Shown here one piece after another: positions 28,849 through 33,720 of a stretch of 33,720 bases of DNA. Origin of the DNA: an uncultured Oscillospiraceae bacterium (GTDB lineage Bacteria > Bacillota > Clostridia > Oscillospirales > Oscillospiraceae); assembly GCA_949494735.1 (NCBI GenBank), contig CATABD010000022.1, positions 1-33,720 on the forward strand, read 5' to 3'. Numbering within the stretch: position 1 is the first letter of the stretch; every line of letters begins with the position of its first letter. A model generated the notes under the pieces. The model had not been told where the DNA came from, searched no databases, and saw nothing but the letters and a program-made list of their open reading frames with translations. The translations under genes were made by a program, and so were the position numbers.

Positions 28849-29838
28849 ATGAAGGTTCGACGCATTTTAACCGGCTTGCTGGCCTTTGTCCTTCTGACCG
28901 GGTGCAGCGGCCAGACAGGAACGGACAGGCTGGATACGGACGGATATATTGACCGGGTGCCGCTGGTGGAGATTGAGGACGAGGCGGTTGCCCTGTCCGA
29001 AGCCCCCCTTCCCGCCACCGCCATCCTGCTCAAGTCCGAGGCGTCCGGGAAGCTGGTCCAGAAGAACAGCCGGGCCACCATCGACTACTCCAACACCGCC
29101 GACGGCTACGTGATGGTCAAGTGCTCCGGGGGCGGCAAGAAGCTGATGGTGCAGGTGTTCGGCCCGTCCTACGCCACCAATGAGACCAAGTACACCTACA
29201 ACCTGAACGGGGATGAGTGGACCACCTTCCCCCTGTCCGACGGAAACGGCAGCTATAAGGTCACGGTGTATGAAAACACCTCCGGCAAGAACTACGCCAC
29301 CCTGCTCTCCGCCTCCTTCGATGTGGCGCTGGCGGACGAATTTGCCCCCTTCCTGCGGCCCAACCAGTATGTGAACTACGAGGAGAACGCCGAAAACTCC
29401 ATCGCCAAGGCCGCCGAGCTCACCGAAGGGATCGACGACCCGCTGAAAAAGGTGGAAGAGGTATACAAGTTCGTGGTGAACAACATCACCTACGACAAGC
29501 AGAAGGCAAAGTCGGTACAGTCCGGCTACCTGCCCGTTCTGGACGAGACGCTGTCCACCGGCAAGGGCATCTGCTTCGACTACGCCGCGCTGATGACCGG
29601 GATGCTGCGCAGCCAGGGCGTGCCGTGCAAGCTGGTGGTGGGCTACGCGGGCAAGCAGTACCATGCGTGGATCAGCGTATGGACGGAGGAGACCGGATGG
29701 GTGGACGGCGTGGTGTTCTTTGACGGCTCCACCTGGCAGAGGATGGACCCCACCTATATCTCCTCCGGCAAAAACAGCACGGCTATCCAGAAATATGTGG
29801 GCAACGGCAAGAATTACAACGCCATGTATCTGTATTAA
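28849..29838 (+). CDS. Transglutaminase-like cysteine-protease-fold lipoprotein
   Basis: A 329-residue exported lipoprotein. The N terminus MKVRRILTGLLAFVLLTGC is a lipoprotein signal peptide with lipobox LLTGC (lipidated Cys19). After a beta-rich region (about 60-170) comes a transglutaminase-core domain with the triad Cys242 (GKGICFDYAALM), His272 (GKQYHAWISVW) and Asp300 (RMDPTY). Such domains act as peptidases, transpeptidases or transglutaminases on surface proteins. The start at 28849 follows AAGGGG; the frame opens upstream at 28735, but that overlaps the promoter. It is followed after 15 bases by the GspF-like gene with no terminator, so it is the first gene of the pilus-like operon. 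A role in pilus maturation or anchoring is a guess from position. Confidence 0.9.
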   Translation: MKVRRILTGLLAFVLLTGCSGQTGTDRLDTDGYIDRVPLVEIEDEAVALSEAPLPATAILLKSEASGKLVQKNSRATIDYSNTADGYVMVKCSGGGKKLMVQVFGPSYATNETKYTYNLNGDEWTTFPLSDGNGSYKVTVYENTSGKNYATLLSASFDVALADEFAPFLRPNQYVNYEENAENSIAKAAELTEGIDDPLKKVEEVYKFVVNNITYDKQKAKSVQSGYLPVLDETLSTGKGICFDYAALMTGMLRSQGVPCKLVVGYAGKQYHAWISVWTEETGWVDGVVFFDGSTWQRMDPTYISSGKNSTAIQKYVGNGKNYNAMYLY

Positions 29839-29853
29839 GTGAGTTGATTGGGT

Positions 29854-30888
29854 ATGGGAAAGACGATTACAAACGGGGAGCTGTCCGGCCTGGCCATGGA
29901 GCTGTCCATGCTCCTCCACGCCGGGATCGGCGTGGGGGACGCGCTGTCCATGCTCAGCCAGGAGGACGGCTATCAAGACCTTCTGGCGGGGATGGCCCGG
30001 CGGGCCGACGAGGGGGCGCCGCTGTCCCGGTGCCTGCGGGAAGGGGGGCGCATCCCCGCCTACGTCTGCGGGCTGGTGGAGGTGGGCGAGGAGACGGGCC
30101 GCACCGAGGAGGCGCTGTCCGCCCTGTCCCGCTACTACGAGCGCAGGGCCCGGCTGGACCGGCAGGTGCGCGGCGCGCTGCTCTACCCGGCGGTGATGCT
30201 GGTGCTGATGCTGCTGGTCATCGCCGTGCTGCTGGTGCGGGTGCTGCCCATTTTTGACGACGTGTACGCATCCCTGGGCGGGCGGCTCACCGGCGTGGCC
30301 GGGGGGCTGCTGGCCCTGGGCCGGGGGCTGGACGCGGCCATGCCGGTGCTGTGGGCGGCGCTGGCGCTGGCGGTGGCGTTTTTTGCCGCCTTTGCCGGGG
30401 TGGAGTCCTTCCGGGGGAAGGTGCTGGCCGCGTGGCGGCGGGGGCGGGGGGATAAGGGCGTCTCCCGCCGGATGAACAACGCCCGGCTGGCCCAGGCCAT
30501 GGCCATGGGGATGGCCAGCGGCCTGCCGCTGGAGCGGTCCATGGAGCTGGCCGCCTCCCTGATGGAGGACGTGCCCCCCGCCCGGGCCCGGTGCGAGGAC
30601 TGCCGCGCCCGGCTGGAGGGGGGAGCCGCCCTGTCCGCCGCCATGGGGGAGAGCGGGCTGCTGCCCGCCGGGGCGTGCCGCCTGCTGGAGATCGGCCAGC
30701 GGGGGGGCACGGCGGACGCGGCCATGGAGAAGATCGCCCGGGACCTGTCCGAGGACGGCGAGGCCGCCCTGGAGGATCTGGTGAACCGGGTAGAGCCGGC
30801 GCTGGTGCTGGTATGTTCCATCCTGGTGGGGCTGATCCTGCTGTCGGTGATGCTGCCGCTGATGCACATTATGAGCGCCATCGGGTGA
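29854..30888 (+). CDS. Type II secretion/type IV pilus platform protein (GspF/PilC family)
   Basis: A 344-residue inner-membrane protein that forms the platform on which pilins are assembled. Two T2SSF domains are visible (about residues 8-120 and 205-325), with hydrophobic helices after the first (about 110-135), in the middle (about 162-185) and at the C terminus (LVLVCSILVGLILLSVMLPL). The motif GLVEVGEETGRTEEALSALSRYY in the first repeat and LLEIGQRGGTADAAMEKIARDL in the second are typical. It is shorter than most PilC proteins (~400). The start is uncertain: ATG 29854 or TTG 29848, both with a weak RBS, suggesting coupling to the upstream gene. Its stop is followed five bases later by the next gene. 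Confidence 0.9.
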   Translation: MGKTITNGELSGLAMELSMLLHAGIGVGDALSMLSQEDGYQDLLAGMARRADEGAPLSRCLREGGRIPAYVCGLVEVGEETGRTEEALSALSRYYERRARLDRQVRGALLYPAVMLVLMLLVIAVLLVRVLPIFDDVYASLGGRLTGVAGGLLALGRGLDAAMPVLWAALALAVAFFAAFAGVESFRGKVLAAWRRGRGDKGVSRRMNNARLAQAMAMGMASGLPLERSMELAASLMEDVPPARARCEDCRARLEGGAALSAAMGESGLLPAGACRLLEIGQRGGTADAAMEKIARDLSEDGEAALEDLVNRVEPALVLVCSILVGLILLSVMLPLMHIMSAIG

Positions 30889-30892
30889 GCCT

Positions 30893-31219
30893 ATGAGGAC
30901 GGGGACGAAGATTTTGCGGGTGCTGCTGGCCCCGCTGGCGGTAGCGGCGGCGCTGCTGTGCTTCACTGCGGCGGTGGACAGCCTGGAGGACGGCCAGTCC
31001 GCCCAGCGATTGCAGCAGGTGGAGCAGGCGGTGCGGCGCAGCTGTGTGTCCTGCTACGCCCTGGAGGGGACCTACCCCCCGGATCTGGACTATTTGAAGG
31101 AGCGCTACGGCCTCCAGATCGACGAGGACGAGTACATTGTGCGCTACTCTGCGGTGGCGCAGAATTTGATGCCCGACATCTATGTGTTGCCCGTCTCCCA
31201 GGGGAGCGGTGAGGGATGA
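30893..31219 (+). CDS. Small pseudopilin-like membrane protein
   Basis: A 108-residue protein with one N-terminal hydrophobic helix (about residues 9-28) followed by an amphipathic helix (LEDGQSAQRLQQVEQAVRRSC) and a small C-terminal domain containing LEGTYPPDLDYLKERYGL. This last pattern recalls the region after the helix in type II secretion G-type pseudopilins. There is no canonical Gly-Phe-x-x-x-Glu prepilin peptidase site. It lies between the platform gene and three further small membrane proteins, with ATGA overlap to the next. The pseudopilin role is inferred from size, topology and neighbours. Confidence 0.8.
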   Translation: MRTGTKILRVLLAPLAVAAALLCFTAAVDSLEDGQSAQRLQQVEQAVRRSCVSCYALEGTYPPDLDYLKERYGLQIDEDEYIVRYSAVAQNLMPDIYVLPVSQGSGEG

Positions 31220-31707
31220 GCATGAAAAAGCATGGCTATCATCTGGAGGGCCTGATGGCCCTGCTGCTGTTCGGCGTGTTCGCGGTGTGCCTGCTCATGG
31301 TGCTGTTCACCGGCGCGGACAGCTACCAGGGGATGACCCGGCGGGATCGGATATCCGACAACCGCCGGGTGTGTGCCCAGTACCTGGCCACCCGGGTGCG
31401 GCAGGCGGACGCCGACGGTGCGGTGGCGGCGGGCGAGTTCGGCGGCGGAGACGCACTGCTGCTCACCCAGGACATCGACGGGATGGAATATGTCACCCGG
31501 ATCTACGTCAGCGGCGGTTATCTGATGGAGCTGTTCAGCGCCGCGGACAGTGAGCTGGCCCCGGAGGACGGGGAAAAGCTGATGGAGGCCCGGGCCCTGT
31601 CGGCGTCGCTGTCCGATGGGCTGCTGGAACTGTCCCTCACCCCGAAGGAAGGCACGGCGGTAGAACTTACGCTGTCCCTGCGTAGCGGAGAGGGGGCCGG
31701 GGCATGA
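31216..31707 (+). CDS. Pseudopilin-like protein (DUF4860-like)
   Basis: A 163-residue protein with a short basic N terminus and one long hydrophobic helix (about residues 10-32), then a beta-rich domain with DNRRVCAQYLATRVRQADADG and MEYVTRIYVSGGYLMELFSA. It resembles clostridial proteins grouped as DUF4860, found in similar operons. The N terminus KKHGYHLEGLMALLLFG looks like a class III prepilin signal (Gly-Tyr and a Glu), though the Glu is at +4 rather than +5. The start at 31216 overlaps the previous stop (ATGA); ATG 31222 is a good alternative. Its end overlaps the next gene by four bases. Confidence 0.83.
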   Translation: MSMKKHGYHLEGLMALLLFGVFAVCLLMVLFTGADSYQGMTRRDRISDNRRVCAQYLATRVRQADADGAVAAGEFGGGDALLLTQDIDGMEYVTRIYVSGGYLMELFSAADSELAPEDGEKLMEARALSASLSDGLLELSLTPKEGTAVELTLSLRSGEGAGA

Positions 31708-32153
31708 AGAGTAAGGCCCCGCTGCTGCTCATGGAGCAGATGGTGATGCTGGTGGTGTTCGCCCTGGCGGCGGCGCTGTGCGTCCAGGCTTTCGTGCGCT
31801 CGGACGCGGCCTCCGCCCGGAACGAGGCCCGGGACGAGGCGGTGGTGCTGTGCCAGAACGCGGCGGAGACCATCCGGCACAGCGGCGGAAATTTCAATGA
31901 GGCGGCGGAAAAGCTGGGCCTGGAATTTGGCCAGGGCAGCACGATGGGCCGCTATTACGATGAAAACTGGCAGCCTATTGATTTTAATGCCTGCGGCATG
32001 GGCGCCCCCCCAGCGGCCTACAGCTTGAACATCCACGGTGTGCTGGACGTGCCGGCCGGGGTGGGCAAGGCATCCGTCTCCGTGTCCGAGGTGGACGGGG
32101 AGGTGTTGTTCGAGATCGAGGTGGCTTGGCAGGAGGTGTTTTTCCATGGATGA
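31704..32153 (+). CDS. Pseudopilin-like membrane protein
   Basis: A 149-residue protein with an N-terminal helix MEQMVMLVVFALAAALCVQAF (about residues 10-30) containing a Glu at the start of the helix, as in pilins, but without a Gly before it. The remainder is a small alpha/beta domain with an early amphipathic helix (ARNEARDEAVVLCQNAAET). The start overlaps the previous stop by four bases and the end overlaps the next gene by eight, so the four small genes form a coupled set. Its role as a minor pilin is inferred from topology and position. Confidence 0.82.
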   Translation: MKSKAPLLLMEQMVMLVVFALAAALCVQAFVRSDAASARNEARDEAVVLCQNAAETIRHSGGNFNEAAEKLGLEFGQGSTMGRYYDENWQPIDFNACGMGAPPAAYSLNIHGVLDVPAGVGKASVSVSEVDGEVLFEIEVAWQEVFFHG

Positions 32154-32583
32154 GCGCAAGCAGGCCGAGCTGTCGCCGCCGCCGGTGGGGGGCGCGTCCC
32201 TGCTGGTGGTGTTCGCGGTGCTGTGCCTGACGGTGTTCGCGCTGCTCAGCCTGTCCACCGTGCGGGCCAACGGGCGGCTCAGCGAGGCCTCCGCCCAGGC
32301 GGTGGCCGACTATTACGCCGCCGACTGCGCCGCCCAGGAGATCCTGGCCCGCCTGCGGGCTGGGGAGGAGCCGGAGGGCGTGGAATTCGAGGGCTTCGGC
32401 GAGCTGTACGCCAGCTACGCCTGCCCCATCTCGGACCAGCAGGAGCTGCGGGTGGAGGTGCGCTTCCCCGACATGCTGGACCTGGACAGCTATGAGATCC
32501 TGTGCTGGCGGGCAGTCTCTGTGGGCCAGTGGGAGAACGACGACAGCCTGAACGTCTGGGACGGGGAGGGCGCATTGTTTTAA
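32146..32583 (+). CDS. Pseudopilin-like membrane protein, last of four
   Basis: A 145-residue protein. Residues 1-18 are hydrophilic and Pro-rich, then GGASLLVVFAVLCLTVFALL begins one hydrophobic helix (about residues 19-40) and is followed by an amphipathic helix (ASAQAVADYYAADCAAQEILARL) and a small beta domain. The start is ATG 32146, nine bases after AGGAGG; the frame is open upstream but lies within the previous gene. Gly-Gly before the helix could be a processing site. It ends 18 bases before the PilT-type ATPase gene. Membrane topology fits a pilin-like subunit; no family name is recognised. Confidence 0.82.
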   Translation: MDERKQAELSPPPVGGASLLVVFAVLCLTVFALLSLSTVRANGRLSEASAQAVADYYAADCAAQEILARLRAGEEPEGVEFEGFGELYASYACPISDQQELRVEVRFPDMLDLDSYEILCWRAVSVGQWENDDSLNVWDGEGALF

Positions 32584-32601
32584 GAGAGGACGGACCATGC
32601 T

Positions 32602-33660
32602 ATGGCGGAACTGCTGGAGTATCTGAACCGGGTGGTGAAGGACGAGGGCTCGGACCTGTTTATCATCGCCGGCAGCCCTGTGTGCGAGAAGCTGGGGGTG
32701 CGGATGCGGCCCATCGGGGATGAGAGGGTCACCCCGGAGGAGAGTAAACGGTTGATTACCGCCATTTACGCCCAGGCCAACCGGCCCATCGGCGGTTTTC
32801 AGGCGCGGGGGGACGACGACTTTTCCTTTTCCGTGGCCGGGCTGGCCCGGTTCCGGGTGAACGCCTACCGCCAGCGGGGGTCTATGGCGGCGGTGATCCG
32901 GGTGGTGGCTTTCGGCGTTCCGGATTGGAAGGCGGTGGGCATCCCCACCCGGGTGATTGACCTGGCGGAGGAACGCTCCGGCATGATCCTGGTCACCGGT
33001 AAGGCGGGCAGCGGCAAGTCCACCACCCAGGCCTGCATCATCGACCGCATCAACCGCACCCGGGAGTGCCACATCATCACCATGGAGAACCCCATTGAGT
33101 ACCTGCACCGCAACCAGCGCAGCGTCATCAGCCAGCGGGAGATTTCCATTGACACCGAGGACTACCTGTCCGGGCTGCGGGCCTGCCTGCGCCAGGCCCC
33201 CGATGTGATCCTCCTGGGCGAGATGCGGGACCACGAGACCATCCTGACCGCCATGACCGCAGCGGAGACCGGCCATCTGCTCATCGCCACCCTCCACACC
33301 AAGGGGGCGGTGAACGCCATTGACCGGATCATCGACTCCTTCCCCAGCGAGCAGCAGGCCCAGGTGCGCATCCAGCTGAGCATGGTGCTGCGCACCGTGG
33401 TGTCCCAGCAGCTCATCGCGGGGGAGGACGGCCAGCTGGTGCCCGCTTTTGAGGTGATGCACGCCAACAGCGGCATTAAGGGCCTGATCCGGGACGGCAA
33501 GAGCCACCAGATCGACAACGCCATTGCGGCGGGCGGGGCGGAGGGCATGATCTCCATGGATCAGTCTATCCTGGCCCTGTGCCAGGCGGGCAGGATCAGC
33601 CGGGAGACCGCCCTGGCCCATGCGGACAACCCGGAGCTGCTGCGCCGCAGGCTGGGATAA
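32602..33660 (+). CDS. pilT: PilT-type ATPase (twitching motility / filament retraction family)
   Basis: A 352-residue cytoplasmic hexameric ATPase. The N-terminal PAS-like domain (1-~100) begins with the family pattern KDEGSDLFIIAGSPV. Walker A is GKAGSGKST at residues 133-141, the Asp box region is ITMENPIEYLH, Walker B is DVILLGEMRD and the His box is LIATLHTKGAVNAIDRIIDSF. Length matches PilT (~345). It is the only motor gene of the operon in view; no PilB-type assembly ATPase is present, so this protein may power assembly, retraction or both. It is encoded 18 bases after the last pseudopilin gene and followed by a long palindrome. The start follows GAGAGGACGG at a slightly long spacing. 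Confidence 0.92.
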   Translation: MAELLEYLNRVVKDEGSDLFIIAGSPVCEKLGVRMRPIGDERVTPEESKRLITAIYAQANRPIGGFQARGDDDFSFSVAGLARFRVNAYRQRGSMAAVIRVVAFGVPDWKAVGIPTRVIDLAEERSGMILVTGKAGSGKSTTQACIIDRINRTRECHIITMENPIEYLHRNQRSVISQREISIDTEDYLSGLRACLRQAPDVILLGEMRDHETILTAMTAAETGHLLIATLHTKGAVNAIDRIIDSFPSEQQAQVRIQLSMVLRTVVSQQLIAGEDGQLVPAFEVMHANSGIKGLIRDGKSHQIDNAIAAGGAEGMISMDQSILALCQAGRISRETALAHADNPELLRRRLG

Positions 33661-33666
33661 ACCAAA

Positions 33667-33720
33667 GGTGCGCAAAGAGCGCCGCCGGAGCCATGGCTCC
33701 GGCGGCGCTCTTTGCGCACC
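33667..33720 (+). terminator. 54-bp perfect palindrome after pilT, likely terminator
   Basis: The left arm (33667-33693, beginning GGTGCGCAAAGAGC) is the exact reverse complement of the right arm (33694-33720), meeting at CCATGG with no unpaired loop in the DNA. In RNA it would form a very stable hairpin. Whether a T tract follows cannot be seen because the window ends here; the AAACCAAA before it would allow one on either strand. Confidence 0.7.

Overview
The window looks like chromosomal DNA of a GC-rich, Gram-positive gut anaerobe, most likely a member of Oscillospiraceae or a related Clostridia lineage (Flavonifractor/Lawsonibacter-like). This is inference. It rests on strong AGGAGG ribosome binding sites, an S-layer-homology protein, an AgrC/AgrA-type two-component pair, fused or domain-swapped GH3 glucosidases, a clostridial type-IV-pilus-like operon and roughly 60-65 % GC by eye. 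There are 29 supported protein genes, no tRNA, rRNA or CRISPR, and no insertion sequence or phage gene. Genes are tightly packed and no gene-free stretch exceeds about 300 bases.

Layout. (1) 28-3148, minus strand: glycogen debranching enzyme GlgX, a small nitroreductase and a small P-loop protein. (2) 3439-5477: a LytTR response regulator and a GHKL sensor kinase, divergent from block 1. (3) 5713-11730: two GH3 glycosidases with opposite domain orders, the first anchored in the membrane at both ends, then a GtrA-like membrane protein. A 9-12-9 direct repeat of the LytTR type lies upstream of the first GH3 gene, suggesting that block 2 controls block 3. (4) 11916-14984: a GH88 unsaturated glucuronyl hydrolase and a GH78-like protein that appears to lack the usual catalytic motif. 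(5) 15257-21350: a MacAB-like operon (adaptor with two barrel-sandwich units, ATPase, FtsX/MacB permease) ending with an SLH-domain exported protein, then metY (21403-22677). (6) 22843-26451: a MerR regulator with two membrane helices and a textbook 19-bp-spacer palindromic promoter, heading an operon with a YbjQ-family protein, a small unknown protein and an ABC exporter. (7) mnmA (26602-27690), convergent with a DUF362 gene (27767-28630). (8) 28849-33660: an operon of a transglutaminase-like lipoprotein, a GspF/PilC platform protein, four small pseudopilin-like membrane proteins and a PilT-type ATPase, ending in a 54-bp perfect palindrome at the window edge.

How the parts fit. Blocks 1, 3 and 4 are carbohydrate-use genes (storage glucan, beta-glucosides, uronic-acid oligosaccharides). 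Blocks 5 and 6 are two independent export systems. Block 8 is a minimal type-IV-filament machine without its own major pilin, PilB or prepilin peptidase in view. The best candidates for something undescribed are the LytTR-controlled, membrane-anchored GH3 locus, the membrane-tethered MerR exporter operon, and the minimal pilus-like operon with a transglutaminase lipoprotein.
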